DNA of 64,000 nt from Azospirillum melinis. Lineage in GTDB: Bacteria; Pseudomonadota; Alphaproteobacteria; Azospirillales; Azospirillaceae. Below, one piece after another: positions 8,923 to 19,116 of the stretch. Numbering within the stretch: the stretch's first letter is position 1; every line of letters starts with the position of its first letter. The notes under the pieces were generated by a model, which was given only the letters and a program-made list of their open reading frames with translations, searched no databases and had not been told where the DNA came from. The stretch is taken from assembly GCF_013340935.1 (NCBI RefSeq), contig NZ_WHOS01000012.1, positions 62,001-126,000 on the forward strand. Reading direction: 5' to 3'. The position numbers were made by a program, and so were the translations under genes.

Positions 8923-10920
8923 ATGCTTGAGACACTGACGACCTTCCTCTTCGGGCGCCTCAGCCTGGAGTCCTTCCCCTATCACGAGCCCATCGTCGTC
9001 GCGACCTTCTTCGCGGTGATGCTGGGCGGCATCGCGCTGGTCGCCGCCCTCAGCTATTTCAAGCTGTGGGGCTACCTGTGGAAAGAGTGGTTCACCACCG
9101 TCGACCACAAGCGCATCGGCATCATGTACATGATCCTGGGCCTGATCATGCTGCTGCGCGGCTTCGCCGACGCCATCATGATGCGCGCCCAGCAGGCCAT
9201 CGCCTTCAACGGCAGCGAGGGCTACCTCAACTCGCACCACTTCGATCAGGTCTTCACCGCCCACGGTGTGATCATGATCTTCTTCGTCGCGATGCCCTTC
9301 GTGACGGGGCTGATGAACTATGTCGTGCCGCTGCAGATCGGCGCCCGCGACGTGTCCTTCCCGTTCCTGAACAATTTCAGCTTCTGGATGACCGTCGGCG
9401 GCGCCGTCCTGATCATGGCCTCGCTGTTCGTGGGTGAGTTCGCGCGCACCGGCTGGCTGGCCTATCCGCCTCTGTCGGGGCTGGAGGCCAGCCCGGACGT
9501 CGGCGTCGATTATTACATCTGGGCCTTGCAGGTGGCGGGCGTCGGAACGACGCTGTCGGGCATCAACCTGATCTGCACGATCGTGAAGATGCGCGCGCCC
9601 GGCATGACGATGATGAAGATGCCGGTCTTCACCTGGACCTCGCTCTGCACCAACGTCCTGATCGTCGCCTCCTTCCCGATCCTGACCGCCGTTCTGGTCC
9701 TGCTGTCGCTGGACCGCTATGTCGGCACGCACTTCTTCACGAACGACATGGGCGGCAACCCCATGATGTACGTGAACCTGATCTGGATCTGGGGCCATCC
9801 GGAAGTCTACATCCTGATCCTGCCCTGCTTCGGCATCTTCTCGGAAGTGACCTCCACCTTCACCGGCAAGAAGCTGTTCGGCTACACCTCGATGGTCTAC
9901 GCGACCGTCGTCATCACCATCCTGTCCTACCTGGTGTGGCTGCACCACTTCTTCACCATGGGTTCGGGCGCCAGCGTGAACTCGTTCTTCGGCATCACGA
10001 CGATGATCATCTCGATCCCGACGGGTGCGAAGATCTTCAACTGGCTGTTCACCATGTACCGCGGCCGCATCCGGTTCGAGCTGCCGATGATGTGGACCAT
10101 CGCCTTCATGCTGACCTTCGTCATCGGCGGCATGACCGGCGTTCTGCTGGCGGTTCCGCCGGCCGACTTCGTCCTGCACAACAGCCTGTTCCTGATCGCC
10201 CACTTCCACAACGTCATCATCGGCGGCGTGCTGTTCGGCCTGTTCGCCGGCATCTACTACTGGTGGCCGAAGGCCTTCGGTTTCCGCCTCGACCCGTTCT
10301 GGGGCAAGATGTCCTTCTGGTTCTGGGTCATCGGCTTCTACTTCGCCTTCATGCCGCTCTACGTCCTGGGCCTGATGGGCGTAACCCGCCGCCTGCGCGT
10401 GTTCGAGGATCCGTCGCTGCAGATCTGGTTCCAGATCGCCGCCTTCGGCGCCGTCCTGATCGCGCTCGGCATCGGCTCCTTCCTGATCCAGATCGCCGTC
10501 AGCGTCCTGAAGCGCAAGCAGCTGGTCGACCTCACCGGCGATCCGTGGCACGGCCGCACGCTGGAATGGGCGACCTCCTCGCCGCCGCCGGACTACAACT
10601 TCGCCTTCACGCCGGTCATCCATGACAATGACGCGTGGTGGGACATGAAGAAGCGCGGCTATGCCCGTCCGCTGGAGGGTTTCCGCCCGATCCACATGCC
10701 GAGCAACACCGGCACCGGCATCATCCTGGCCGGCATCAGCACCGCCCTCGGCTTCGCCCTGATCTGGCACATCTGGTGGCTGGCTGCGGTGAGCTTCATC
10801 GGCCTGCTGGTGGTCGCCATCGGCCATACCTTCAACTACAACCGCGACTTCCACATCCCCGTGGATGAGGTGGTGCGGACCGAGAGCGAGCGGACCCGTC
10901 TGCTCTCCGGACAGGTGTAA
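8923..10920 (+). CDS. cyoB: Cytochrome bo3-type ubiquinol oxidase subunit I
   Basis: A 665-residue catalytic subunit with about 15 helices that reduces oxygen and pumps protons. Visible ligands are H114 and H429 for low-spin heme, H427 for high-spin heme, and H292 with Y296 (GHPEVY, cross-linked pair), H341 and H342 for CuB. K370 (TGAKIFNW) marks the K channel. D143 and E294 fit the D channel. It begins 14 bp after cyoA. Confidence 0.95.
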   Translation: MLETLTTFLFGRLSLESFPYHEPIVVATFFAVMLGGIALVAALSYFKLWGYLWKEWFTTVDHKRIGIMYMILGLIMLLRGFADAIMMRAQQAIAFNGSEGYLNSHHFDQVFTAHGVIMIFFVAMPFVTGLMNYVVPLQIGARDVSFPFLNNFSFWMTVGGAVLIMASLFVGEFARTGWLAYPPLSGLEASPDVGVDYYIWALQVAGVGTTLSGINLICTIVKMRAPGMTMMKMPVFTWTSLCTNVLIVASFPILTAVLVLLSLDRYVGTHFFTNDMGGNPMMYVNLIWIWGHPEVYILILPCFGIFSEVTSTFTGKKLFGYTSMVYATVVITILSYLVWLHHFFTMGSGASVNSFFGITTMIISIPTGAKIFNWLFTMYRGRIRFELPMMWTIAFMLTFVIGGMTGVLLAVPPADFVLHNSLFLIAHFHNVIIGGVLFGLFAGIYYWWPKAFGFRLDPFWGKMSFWFWVIGFYFAFMPLYVLGLMGVTRRLRVFEDPSLQIWFQIAAFGAVLIALGIGSFLIQIAVSVLKRKQLVDLTGDPWHGRTLEWATSSPPPDYNFAFTPVIHDNDAWWDMKKRGYARPLEGFRPIHMPSNTGTGIILAGISTALGFALIWHIWWLAAVSFIGLLVVAIGHTFNYNRDFHIPVDEVVRTESERTRLLSGQV

Positions 10921-10923
10921 AGC

Positions 10924-11583
10924 ATGACGACGACCGTTGAAGCCATGCACGGCAGCCACGCGGGGCACGACACCCCGCGTGACGCCACCCCGCCCGTCTT
11001 CTATGTGAGGGACGAGCACGCCCACGAAGCCGCCAGCACCGCGCTCGGCTTCTGGATCTACCTGATGAGCGACTGCCTCATCTTCGCGGTGCTGTTCGCG
11101 ACCTACGGCGTGCTGGGCACCAGCTACGCCGCCGGCCCGACGGCGAAGGAGCTGTTCGACCTGCCGCTGGTGGCGCTGAACACCACCATGCTGCTGCTGT
11201 CCTCCATCACCTACGGCTTCGCCATGCTGGCGATGGAGAAGGGCCGCACCGGCCAGACCCAGGGCTGGCTGGCGATCACGCTGCTGTTCGGCCTCGCCTT
11301 CCTGGGCATCGAGCTGTACGAGTTCGCCCACCTGATCCATGAGGGCGCCGGCCCGTGGCGCAGCGCCTTCCTGTCGTCCTTCTTCACGCTGGTCGGCACC
11401 CACGGCCTGCACGTCACCTTCGGCAGCGTGTGGCTGGTGACGCTGATGGTCCAGGTCGCCCGCCGCGGCCTGATCCCGGCCAACCGCCGGCGCCTGATGT
11501 GCCTCAGCATGTTCTGGCACTTCCTGGACGTCATCTGGATCGGTGTGTTCACCTTCGTCTATCTGATGGGAGCGCTGCGATGA
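10924..11583 (+). CDS. cyoC: Cytochrome bo3-type ubiquinol oxidase subunit III
   Basis: A 219-residue membrane protein with five helices, typical of CyoC ([24 protein letters not shown] near the start, and [18 protein letters not shown] at the end). It supports stability and proton uptake of the oxidase. It begins 3 bp after cyoB, and its stop overlaps the cyoD start. The first 30 residues contain several histidines, a milder form of what is seen in CyoD. Confidence 0.93.
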   Translation: MTTTVEAMHGSHAGHDTPRDATPPVFYVRDEHAHEAASTALGFWIYLMSDCLIFAVLFATYGVLGTSYAAGPTAKELFDLPLVALNTTMLLLSSITYGFAMLAMEKGRTGQTQGWLAITLLFGLAFLGIELYEFAHLIHEGAGPWRSAFLSSFFTLVGTHGLHVTFGSVWLVTLMVQVARRGLIPANRRRLMCLSMFWHFLDVIWIGVFTFVYLMGALR

Positions 11584-12011
11584 GCACCCACGCGCACAGC
11601 GACCACCACGCCCATCAGGGCCACGGGCACGATCACGGCGGCCATGGCCATGGGGATCATGGGGACCACGGCCACCCGGCGGGCGCCCACGGCACCTTCG
11701 GCAGCTACATGATCGGGTTCGTCCTGTCGGTGATCCTGACGGTCATCCCGTTCTGGCTGGTGATGAACGGCACGCTGGACACCACGACCACCACGGTCGT
11801 GATCCTGGCGCTGGCCGTGGTTCAGATCATCGTCCACATGGTCTATTTCCTGCACATGAACGGCCGCGTCGAAGGCGGCTGGTCGATGCTGGCGATGATC
11901 TTCACGATCATCGTCGTGGTCATCATGTTCGCCGGTTCGCTTTGGGTGATGTACCACCTGAACACCAACATGATGCCCGGCATGAGCCACGACATGAGCA
12001 AGATGCCGTGA
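11580..12011 (+). CDS. cyoD: Cytochrome bo3-type ubiquinol oxidase subunit IV with His-rich N-terminus
   Basis: A 143-residue protein with three helices (about 40-60, 66-90 and 99-122) and the CyoD-type HMVYFLHMN motif. It assists CuB assembly in the oxidase. The start ATG 11580 overlaps the cyoC stop (ATGA). Residues 4-37 are strikingly rich in His, Asp and Gly, with about 14 histidines (for example [18 protein letters not shown]), and the C-terminus is Met/His rich ([10 protein letters not shown]). Both look like metal-binding tails not typical of E. coli CyoD. Confidence 0.9.
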   Translation: MSTHAHSDHHAHQGHGHDHGGHGHGDHGDHGHPAGAHGTFGSYMIGFVLSVILTVIPFWLVMNGTLDTTTTTVVILALAVVQIIVHMVYFLHMNGRVEGGWSMLAMIFTIIVVVIMFAGSLWVMYHLNTNMMPGMSHDMSKMP

Positions 12012-12793
12012 CCGGACTGCCGTCCGCGCCCCCTGCGGGCGGTTCTTCGGTGAAGAGGGCCCGCCCGGCTTGGGCGCTGGCCCTCTTCGGCCTTCTGGCG
12101 CTCGCCGGCATCGCCGGCCTGACCGCGCTCGGCATCTGGCAGCTCGAACGCCGGGTATGGAAGCTCGACCTGATCGAGCGGGTGGACGCCCGCATCCATG
12201 CCTCCCCGGTCCCCGCTCCGGGGCCGGAGGCGTGGGCGTCGGTCACCGCCGCGTCGGACGAATACCGCCGGGTCGCCGTCACCGGACGGTTCCTCAACGA
12301 CCGCGAGACGCTGGTGCAGGCCGTCAGCGACCTGGGCGGCGGTTTCTGGGTGATGACGCCGCTGGTCACCGACCGCGGCTTCACCGTTCTGGTCAACCGC
12401 GGCTTCGTGCCGCCGGACAAGCGCAATCCCGCGACCCGCGCCGACGGGCAGCCGCACGGTCAGCAGGGGGGCGAGGTGACCGTCGCCGGCCTGCTGCGCC
12501 TGACCGAGCCGAAGGGCGGGTTCCTGCGCAGCAACGACCCGGCCGCCGGCCGCTGGTACTCCCGCGACGTCGCCGCCATCGCCACCGCGACCGGATTGAC
12601 CGATGTCGCCCCATATTTCATAGACGCCGATGGCACCCGCAATCCCGGCGGCTGGCCGGTCGGCGGGCTGACGGTGGTCAGCTTCCCCAACAGCCATCTC
12701 GGCTATGCGCTGACGTGGTTCGCGCTGGACCTGATGCTGGTCGGCGCCGTCCTGTTCGTGATCCGCAGCGAGATGCGGCGTCGGCGGGCCTGA
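12008..12793 (+). CDS. SURF1-family oxidase assembly protein
   Basis: A 261-residue protein. GTG 12008 overlaps the cyoD stop (GTGA), which fixes the start. It has two terminal membrane helices with a periplasmic domain between. The family motifs are LGIWQLERRVWK (about 39-50) after helix 1 and HLGYALTWFALDL before the end of helix 2. SURF1 proteins deliver or stabilise heme a/o in subunit I. Its place in a quinol-oxidase operon matches the Surf1q type known from Paracoccus. No cyoE (heme O synthase) is present in this operon. Confidence 0.9.
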   Translation: MTGLPSAPPAGGSSVKRARPAWALALFGLLALAGIAGLTALGIWQLERRVWKLDLIERVDARIHASPVPAPGPEAWASVTAASDEYRRVAVTGRFLNDRETLVQAVSDLGGGFWVMTPLVTDRGFTVLVNRGFVPPDKRNPATRADGQPHGQQGGEVTVAGLLRLTEPKGGFLRSNDPAAGRWYSRDVAAIATATGLTDVAPYFIDADGTRNPGGWPVGGLTVVSFPNSHLGYALTWFALDLMLVGAVLFVIRSEMRRRRA

Positions 12794-12891
12794 AGGAAAG
12801 CGGAAATCGGCCAACGGAAAACGCTCAGTGGAAAACAGGCGTCCTAAAACTCCCCGCCCGCCGGTAACTCTCTATATAAGTCGATGGGCTG

Positions 12892-14199
12892 ATGAACCGG
12901 GTGAGGAACAGGACGTCTTTCGTGCGCGACACCACCGACCGCAAAAACCTGTTCCTGCTCGTCCAGCTGCGTTGGCTTGCCGTCGTCGGACAGATCGTGA
13001 CGATCCTGATCGTCCATTCGCAGATGGGCATCCGCCTGCCGCTGCTGCCGATGGCGGCGGTGATCTTCGTCCTGATCGCGCTGAACATCGCCAGCCTGAT
13101 CCAGATCCGCCGCAGCTCCGACGTTTCCAACACCCAGCTGTTCCTGGAGCTGCTGATCGACGTCTGGGCGCTGACCTTGCAGCTCTATCTCAGCGGCGGC
13201 GCCTCCAACCCCTTCATCTCGCTCTATCTTCTCCAGGTGGCGCTGGGCGCCGTGCTGCTGGAGGCCTGGTCGGCCTGGGCGCTGGTCCTGGTGGCGACCG
13301 CCGGATTCACCTGGCTGATCGGCACCCACCAGCCGCTGCCGCTGCCGCCCGCCTATGAGGGAGAGCTGTTCAGCCTGCACATCCAGGGCATGTTCATCTG
13401 CTTCGTGCTGGCGGCGAGCCTGCTGGTCCCCTTCCTCACCCAGATCAACCGCAACCTGCGCGCCCGCGACGCCTATCTGGCCGAGCTGCGCCAGCGCTCG
13501 ATGGAGGAGGCGCACATCGTCCGCATGGGCCTGCTGGCGTCGGGTGCGGCGCATGAGCTGGGAACGCCGCTCGCCACCCTGTCGGTGATCCTTAACGACT
13601 GGCGCCGCATGCCGTCGCTGGCCTCCGACCCCGATCTGGCCGACGAGATGGCGGAGATGCAGAACCAGATCGACCGCTGCAAGACCATCGTGTCGGGCAT
13701 CCTGATGTCGTCGGGCGAGGCGCGCGGCGAGGGCACGGTGCGCACGACGGTGAAGGGGTTCCTCGACGGGCTGGTGGAGGACTGGCTGTCCAGCCGGTCG
13801 CCCAAGCGCTTCGACTACGACAACACGGTCGGCCCAAGTGAGCGGATGATCGCCGACCTCGCCCTGAAACAGGTGCTGTTCAACGTGCTGGACAATGCGC
13901 TGGAAGCCTCGCCGGGCTGGATCGGCGTCGCCGCCTTGCGGCAGGGCGACAATCTGGTGGTGGCGGTCAACGACGGCGGCCCCGGCTTCGACCCCGCCAT
14001 TCTGGAGGAGCTGGGCAAGCCCTACCGCTCCACCAAGAAGCGGCCGGGCAGCGGGCTCGGCCTGTTCCTGGTGGTCAATGTGCTGCGCAAGCTGGGCGGG
14101 ACGGTTTCGGCCAAGAACCGGCCGGGCGGCGGCGCCACCGTGACGCTGACCCTGCCGCTGTCAGCCCTGTCGCCGGGAGGCGCCGATGGAGACGACTGA
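12892..14199 (+). CDS. regB: Redox-sensing membrane histidine kinase RegB/PrrB
   Basis: A 435-residue sensor kinase with six N-terminal membrane helices (about 20-180). The quinone-site motif is GGASNPF (102-108). The H-box GAAHELGTPLATL has phospho-acceptor H221. A conserved redox cysteine C263 lies 42 residues on (IDRCKTI), close to the H225/C265 spacing of Rhodobacter RegB. N, G1 (NDGGPGF) and G2 (GSGLGLF) boxes follow. It would phosphorylate RegA when the quinone pool is reduced. It overlaps regA by 14 bases. Confidence 0.92.
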   Translation: MNRVRNRTSFVRDTTDRKNLFLLVQLRWLAVVGQIVTILIVHSQMGIRLPLLPMAAVIFVLIALNIASLIQIRRSSDVSNTQLFLELLIDVWALTLQLYLSGGASNPFISLYLLQVALGAVLLEAWSAWALVLVATAGFTWLIGTHQPLPLPPAYEGELFSLHIQGMFICFVLAASLLVPFLTQINRNLRARDAYLAELRQRSMEEAHIVRMGLLASGAAHELGTPLATLSVILNDWRRMPSLASDPDLADEMAEMQNQIDRCKTIVSGILMSSGEARGEGTVRTTVKGFLDGLVEDWLSSRSPKRFDYDNTVGPSERMIADLALKQVLFNVLDNALEASPGWIGVAALRQGDNLVVAVNDGGPGFDPAILEELGKPYRSTKKRPGSGLGLFLVVNVLRKLGGTVSAKNRPGGGATVTLTLPLSALSPGGADGDD

Positions 14200-14740
14200 G
14201 TTGGAAGAGGACGCCCTCCGCACCCTGCTGATCGTCGAGGACGATGCGTCCTTCGCCAAGGCTCTGCGCCGGTCCTTCGAGCGCCGCGGCTACGAGGTCC
14301 ATGCCTGCGCCGGGCTGGAGGAGATGCGGGAGCTTCTGCAGACGCTGGACCCCGACTATGCCGTGGTCGACCTGAAGCTCGCCACCGGATCGGGGCTGGA
14401 ATGCGTCAAGGAGCTGCACGAGGCCGACGAGGAGACCCGCATCGTCGTGCTGACCGGCTTCGCCAGCATCGCCACCGCGGTGGAGGCGATCAAGCTGGGC
14501 GCCTGCCATTATCTGGCGAAGCCGTCCAACACCGACGACATCGAGGCCGCCTTCGACCGCACCGAAGGCGACACCTCCATCGCCCCGACCGTCCGCACAA
14601 CCTCGATCAAGAATCTGGAGTGGGAGCGCATCCACGAGACGCTGGTGGAGACGAACTTCAACATCTCCGAGACCGCGCGGCGGCTCGGCATGCACCGGCG
14701 CACCCTGGCGCGCAAGCTGGAGAAGAAGCGGGTGCCGTGA
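14186..14740 (+). CDS. regA: Redox response regulator RegA/PrrA
   Basis: A 184-residue two-domain regulator. Receiver residues 13-125 have acidic pocket E18-D19-D20, phospho-acceptor D62 (VVDLKLATGSGL) and K near 112 (LAKPSNT). The C-terminal Fis-type helix-turn-helix (ISETARRLGMHRRTLARKL) is nearly invariant in the RegA family. It controls respiratory, nitrogen and carbon genes in alphaproteobacteria. The overlap with regB and closeness to cyo suggest coordinated control of the terminal oxidase. Confidence 0.93.
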   Translation: METTELEEDALRTLLIVEDDASFAKALRRSFERRGYEVHACAGLEEMRELLQTLDPDYAVVDLKLATGSGLECVKELHEADEETRIVVLTGFASIATAVEAIKLGACHYLAKPSNTDDIEAAFDRTEGDTSIAPTVRTTSIKNLEWERIHETLVETNFNISETARRLGMHRRTLARKLEKKRVP

Positions 14741-14750
14741 GGAATGATCG

Positions 14751-14906
14751 CCCTCTCCCGCCCCGGGAGAGGGAGGGGACCCGCGCCGAAGGCGTGGGGA
14801 GGGTGAGGGGTAGGGCAAGACTCCCGAACCGCATGGTTCCTTGGGTCACCCCTCACCCTTCCCATGCTCTGCATGGGCCCCTTCCCTCTCCCGGGGCGGG
14901 AGAGGG
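14751..14906. repeat. Long inverted repeat element, copy A (CCCTCTCCCG family)
   Basis: Each end is itself a hairpin with 10-bp arms CCCTCTCCCG / CGGGAGAGGG and a 3-base loop (14751-14773 and 14884-14906). Further pairing continues inward through AGGGTGAGGGGT / ACCCCTCACCCT, with small inner hairpins such as CCCATGC-TCT-GCATGGG. It fills the gap between convergent regA and thiD and probably terminates both. The core CGAACCGCATGGTTCCTTGG is shared with the copy at 30.96 kb. Confidence 0.85.
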
Positions 14907-14918
14907 ACTATCAGCCCC

Positions 14919-15749
14919 TTACGAAAACTCCCGCACCGTGTGCAGGTGGTTGAGCGGACCGTGGCCGTGGCCGAGGCCGGGTGCGGTCAGGATCGCCGTC
15001 TCGACATAGCGCCGGGCGCGGGCGACCGCGTCGCGGGGGTTCAGGCCCTGGGCCAGACCGGCGGCGATGGCCGAGGACAGGGTGCAGCCGGTGCCGTGGG
15101 TGTGGGGGGTGTGGACACGGCGGCCCTCGAACACCGTCTCGCCCTCCTCGGTCAGCAGCAGGTCGTAGAGGGTGTCGTCCTCCAGATGGCCGCCCTTCAG
15201 CAGAACCGATTTCGGGCCGAAGCTGAGCATCAGCTCGGCGGCGCGGCGCATGTCGTCGAGGTCGCGGATCGGCAGGTCGGTCAACGCCTCGGCTTCCGGC
15301 AGGTTGGGCGTCACCACCTCGGCCAGCGGCAACAGGCGCCGGCGCAGGGTCAGCACCGCGTCGGGGTCGAGCAGGTGATGGCCGCTCTTGGCGATCATCA
15401 CCGGATCGAGCACCAGCGGCACATTGACGGCGCGCGCCTCGTACTCCGCCGCCACCGCCTCGATGACGGGGGCGTTGGCGAGCATGCCGATCTTCACCGC
15501 GTCGGCGCCGATATCCTCCAGCACCAGCTTCATCTGCAAGGCGACGAAAGCCGGATCGACCGGCACCACGCCATAGACGCCGGTGGTGTTCTGCGCCGTC
15601 AGTGCGGCGATGGCGGTCATGGCATAGGCGCCGAGCGCGCTGACCGCCTTGATGTCGGCCTGGATGCCGGCACCGCCGCCGGAGTCGGACCCGGCGACGA
15701 TCAGGACGCGACCGTTGACGGTGCTGCCATTGACACTCTCGGCGCTCAT
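14919..15749 (-). CDS. thiD: Hydroxymethylpyrimidine / phosphomethylpyrimidine kinase
   Basis: A 276-residue ribokinase-fold enzyme that phosphorylates HMP and HMP-P for thiamine synthesis. Motifs: [14 protein letters not shown] near the N-terminus, DPVMIAKSG in the middle, and the [18 protein letters not shown] anion-hole signature near the C-terminus. ATG 15749 overlaps the glmM stop (ATGA), fixing the start. It is the last gene of a folP-glmM-thiD run. No TPP riboswitch was recognised upstream, as expected for an internal gene. Confidence 0.93.
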   Translation of the reverse strand: MSAESVNGSTVNGRVLIVAGSDSGGGAGIQADIKAVSALGAYAMTAIAALTAQNTTGVYGVVPVDPAFVALQMKLVLEDIGADAVKIGMLANAPVIEAVAAEYEARAVNVPLVLDPVMIAKSGHHLLDPDAVLTLRRRLLPLAEVVTPNLPEAEALTDLPIRDLDDMRRAAELMLSFGPKSVLLKGGHLEDDTLYDLLLTEEGETVFEGRRVHTPHTHGTGCTLSSAIAAGLAQGLNPRDAVARARRYVETAILTAPGLGHGHGPLNHLHTVREFS

Positions 15750-17119
15750 TGCGCGGCCTCCAGGCTGCGGGCGGCGCTGGCCTGGATGGTGCCGGCGATG
15801 TCGGCGACCACGCTGTCGACCAGCGCGGCGTCGTCGCCCTCCGCCATCACGCGGATGAGCGGCTCGGTGCCGGACTTGCGGATCAAGAGACGGCCGCTCG
15901 ACGCCAGCCGCGCCTCGCCCTCCTTGATCGCCTGCTGGACGACGGCGTCCTCCAGCGGCTTGGTCCCGGCGGTGAAGCGGACGTTGGTTAGCTTCTGCGG
16001 GACGGGATCGAACACGCGGCAGACTTCGCTGGCAGAGCGGCCGTCGGCCTGGATCAGCACCGCCAGCACCTGCAACGCGGCGATCAGCCCGTCGCCGGTG
16101 GTGGAATAGTCCGACAGCACGACATGGCCCGACTGCTCGCCGCCGACATTGTAGCCGCGCTCGCGCATCATCTCGACGACGTAGCGGTCGCCAACCGGCG
16201 TGCGGGCCAGATGCAGGCCGAGCCCGCCGAGATGGCGCTCCATGCCCAGGTTGGACATCACGGTGGCGACCACGCCGCCGCCACGCAGCGTCTGCGAACG
16301 CGCCCAGGAGGTGGCGATCAGGGTCATCAGCTGGTCGCCGTCGATGGGGCGCCCGGCCTCGTCCACCATGATCAGGCGGTCGGCGTCGCCGTCGAGCGCG
16401 ACGCCGAGATGGGCGCCATGGGCGACCACCTGCTCCTGCAGGGTCTGGGTGGCGGTGGCGCCGCAGCCCTTGTTGATGTTGGTGCCGTCCGGGGTGACGC
16501 CGACCGGGATCACGTCGGCCCCCAGCTCGTACAGCACCTTGGGCGCCACCTTGTAGGCGGCACCGTTGGCGCAATCGACGACGATCTTCAGACCGTCCAG
16601 CCGCAGGCCGCGCGGGAAGGTGTTCTTCACATATTCGATGTAGCGGCCGGTGGCGTCCTCCATCCGGCTGGCGCGGCCGAGATCGGCCGGACGGGCGAGG
16701 TCGGGAGCGAAGGGCAGCGCCATGCGCGCCTCGATGGCGGCCTCGACCTCGTCCGACAGCTTGTAGCCGTCGGGGCCGAAGAGCTTGATGCCGTTGTCCT
16801 GATAGGGGTTGTGCGAGGCGGAGATCACCACGCCCATGTCGGCACGCAAGCTACGGGTCAGCATGGCGACGGCCGGGGTCGGCAGCGGTCCGACCAGCAC
16901 CACGTCCATCCCCATGGAGATGAAGCCGGCGGTCAGCGCCGGTTCCAGCAAATAGCCGGACAGGCGGGTGTCCTTGCCGATCACCACCCGGTGACGGTGG
17001 TCGCCGCGGCGGAACTGCAACGCGGTCGCCATCGCCACGCGCAGGGCCGTTTCGGCGGTCATCGGGTCGATGTTGGCGGTGCCACGGATGCCGTCGGTGC
17101 CGAACAGGTGTCGCGTCAT
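15746..17119 (-). CDS. glmM: Phosphoglucosamine mutase
   Basis: A 457-residue enzyme converting glucosamine-6-P to glucosamine-1-P for peptidoglycan and LPS. The N-terminus ([14 protein letters not shown]) and the active-site serine loop [19 protein letters not shown] are standard. The metal loop DGDADR is present, as is the C-terminal phosphate-binding [18 protein letters not shown] 17119 is preferred over the upstream start at 17182 because the family N-terminus begins there. It lies downstream of folP, a common bacterial pairing. Confidence 0.95.
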   Translation of the reverse strand: MTRHLFGTDGIRGTANIDPMTAETALRVAMATALQFRRGDHRHRVVIGKDTRLSGYLLEPALTAGFISMGMDVVLVGPLPTPAVAMLTRSLRADMGVVISASHNPYQDNGIKLFGPDGYKLSDEVEAAIEARMALPFAPDLARPADLGRASRMEDATGRYIEYVKNTFPRGLRLDGLKIVVDCANGAAYKVAPKVLYELGADVIPVGVTPDGTNINKGCGATATQTLQEQVVAHGAHLGVALDGDADRLIMVDEAGRPIDGDQLMTLIATSWARSQTLRGGGVVATVMSNLGMERHLGGLGLHLARTPVGDRYVVEMMRERGYNVGGEQSGHVVLSDYSTTGDGLIAALQVLAVLIQADGRSASEVCRVFDPVPQKLTNVRFTAGTKPLEDAVVQQAIKEGEARLASSGRLLIRKSGTEPLIRVMAEGDDAALVDSVVADIAGTIQASAARSLEAAQ

Positions 17120-17292
17120 GAAAACCTCGTGCAGAAACGGTATCCAGGCCCCGCATGTCGGGGTGCGGGACCGGATGTGCAAGCGAAGGATGTTTCTTCG
17201 CGCGGCAGCCGGGCCGGGTCAAGGCCCCATCGGCGGCTGCGCGAAAGGGTTACAGGCGTACCGTCTTTTTCCTCAACCGGCAGGGGCGGCCC

Positions 17293-18462
17293 TCAACGCC
17301 GATGCAGCCCTTCCCAGACGGCGCGGGCCTGCGCCGTTTCCGCCACGTCGTGGACGCGCAGGATCTGCGCCCCCTGGTTCAGCGTCTCCAGCCCGGCGGC
17401 GAGCGAGCCGGCCAGCCGCTCCTTCGGCGGCTCCTCGCGCGACAGCCGGCCGATGAAGCCCTTGCGCGACAGGCCGATCAGCACCGTGCAGCCCAGCGCA
17501 TGATACAGCGACGTGTGGCGCAGGATCTCCAGATTGTGCTCCGTCTTCTTGCCGAAACCGATGCCGGGATCGACGGCGATGCGCTCCGGGGCCACGCCGG
17601 CCGCGACGCAGCGGGCGACCCGCTCCTCCAGCCAGTCGAACACGTCGAGCGCCGCGTCGCGGTAGGTCGGGTTGGCCTGCATGGTGCCGGGGTCGCCCTG
17701 CATGTGCATCACCACCACCGGGATAGCGGTGCGGGCCACCACCGGCAGCGCGTCTGGGTCGGACAGGCCGGCGATGTCGTTGACGATGCGGGCGCCGGCC
17801 GCGGCGGCGGACTCCATCACGCGGGCATGGCGGGTGTCGACCGAGACGGTCGCCCCCTTTTCGGCGAAATGGCGGATGACCGGCAGGACGCGCCGCTCCT
17901 CCTCCTCGGGTGGGACCGGGACGGCGCCGGGGCGGGTGGACTCGCCGCCGATGTCCAGGATGTCGGCGCCGGCCGCCAGCATCGCCTCTCCATGGTCGAT
18001 GGCGGCGGAAGGGTCGAGGAAGTCGCCGCCGTCGGAGAAACTGTCCGGCGTGACGTTGACGATACCCATGATTTGCGGCCGGTCGGGGGAAAGCCCGGCG
18101 AAGGGCGCGCGGGCGCGGGTCAGGGCGCCCAGCTGGCGGTCCAGCGCCTCCGCCACCGCACGCGAGCGCTCCCAGCCCCAGGCCAGGGTCTCCGACAGCG
18201 GCGCGAAGGCGCGGTCGATGCGGGAGGCCCCATGGTGCAGGCCATCGCGGACGATCAGTTCGGCGGTGGAGAAGGCGAAGCGTCCGCCGGCCAGCGGCAC
18301 CGCCGCCCCCTTGGCCCAGGCGGCGATGGGCATCAGCCCGACCGGACGGAGGTAGACCCGGACACCGTCCTCCCCCGCCCAGGGACAGAAGCCGGCCAGC
18401 GACCCGGCGGCGGATTTGGGCGCTGCCGCCTTGGCGGCGGGCTTGGCGGAGAGCGGCGGCAT
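17293..18462 (-). CDS. folP: Dihydropteroate synthase with N-terminal extension
   Basis: A 389-residue protein. From about residue 130 it is a standard DHPS TIM barrel: IMGIVNVTPDSFSDGG (first signature), DIGGESTRPGA (second), then NDIAGLSD, VVMHMQGDPGTMQ, GIGFGKKTEHN and LIGLSRKGFIG. It joins pABA to the pterin pyrophosphate in folate synthesis. The first 130 residues are an extension common in alphaproteobacterial homologues; its role is unclear. AAGGGG precedes ATG 18462. A 173-bp gap separates it from glmM. Confidence 0.92.
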   Translation of the reverse strand: MPPLSAKPAAKAAAPKSAAGSLAGFCPWAGEDGVRVYLRPVGLMPIAAWAKGAAVPLAGGRFAFSTAELIVRDGLHHGASRIDRAFAPLSETLAWGWERSRAVAEALDRQLGALTRARAPFAGLSPDRPQIMGIVNVTPDSFSDGGDFLDPSAAIDHGEAMLAAGADILDIGGESTRPGAVPVPPEEEERRVLPVIRHFAEKGATVSVDTRHARVMESAAAAGARIVNDIAGLSDPDALPVVARTAIPVVVMHMQGDPGTMQANPTYRDAALDVFDWLEERVARCVAAGVAPERIAVDPGIGFGKKTEHNLEILRHTSLYHALGCTVLIGLSRKGFIGRLSREEPPKERLAGSLAAGLETLNQGAQILRVHDVAETAQARAVWEGLHRR

Positions 18463-18661
18463 CGGAGGTCCCCTTCACGTCACGGGCTGACGGATCCGTT
18501 CCTGACACGCGACCGGCTGGATGGCAAGGGGGGCCGCCCTGGACGGCGAGGCCGGCGGGGATTTTCGGACGATGCGCAGGACACTGGAACGGAACGGGCC
18601 GCCCGATGGACGGCCCGGACAACCGGTAGGCAGTAGACGACAGGCAGACGGCGCGAGCCGA

Positions 18662-18961
18662 TTACATGCAGGTGGCCTGCGCGGTCATCACGATCTCGAT
18701 GCCCTTGCTGTGCTTCTGCGTGGCCGCGGCGGCGTCTTCGGCCTTGCCGGAGGCCATGGCGGCGTTCATCGCCTTCATCGCCTCGATGGCGGTGTTGCGC
18801 TCGGCGCCGGTCAGCTTGCCGGACGCACACTTGCACGACGCGACGGTCGGCTCGGACTTGTCGGTGGCCGTGCACAGCGCCTCGAAATCATCGGCGAAGG
18901 CAATGGCGGGAACGGCCATCATGGCGACGACGGCGACAGCAGCGATCTTCAGAATGCGCAT
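18662..18961 (-). CDS. Small exported cysteine-containing protein, unknown function
   Basis: A 99-residue protein with a clear signal peptide (residues 1-23, cleavage likely after AFA). The mature part is about 76 residues with four cysteines (ALCTATDK, ASCKCASGK and the C-terminal ATCM), probably forming two disulfides in the periplasm. The rest is helical and Ala/Lys rich. No family is recognised. It stands alone between folP and flhB with an AT-rich upstream region on its own strand. Confidence 0.6.
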   Translation of the reverse strand: MRILKIAAVAVVAMMAVPAIAFADDFEALCTATDKSEPTVASCKCASGKLTGAERNTAIEAMKAMNAAMASGKAEDAAAATQKHSKGIEIVMTAQATCM

Positions 18962-19116
18962 CTAAAACTCTCTCAATCGAATTTGTGACAATTGCGAGGT
19001 AGCGCCAGATATTCGCGCGTTAGCAAGCCGATAGCGTGGCTTTTTGGAAGGTTTGAGATTTGTTATTTGAAACAATTGGCGGCTGTTTGCCGGCCTTGGT
19101 CCAGCAGGCGCGACGC

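Noticed and set aside
8533..11520. 995-codon open frame antisense to cyoABC
   Set aside because: High-GC codon shadow: Gln/His/Asp/Arg-rich translation with no domain, opposite well-supported cyo genes.
11355..11579. Upstream in-frame extension of cyoD
   Set aside because: It lies within cyoC in another frame; ATG 11580 gives the normal CyoD and an ATGA overlap.
11942..12007. Upstream in-frame extension of the SURF1 gene
   Set aside because: It is the shadow of the cyoD end; GTG 12008 with the GTGA overlap fits the family start.
15749..17292. TPP riboswitch upstream of thiD
   Set aside because: thiD starts inside the glmM stop codon, and no thi-box was seen in the folP-glmM gap.
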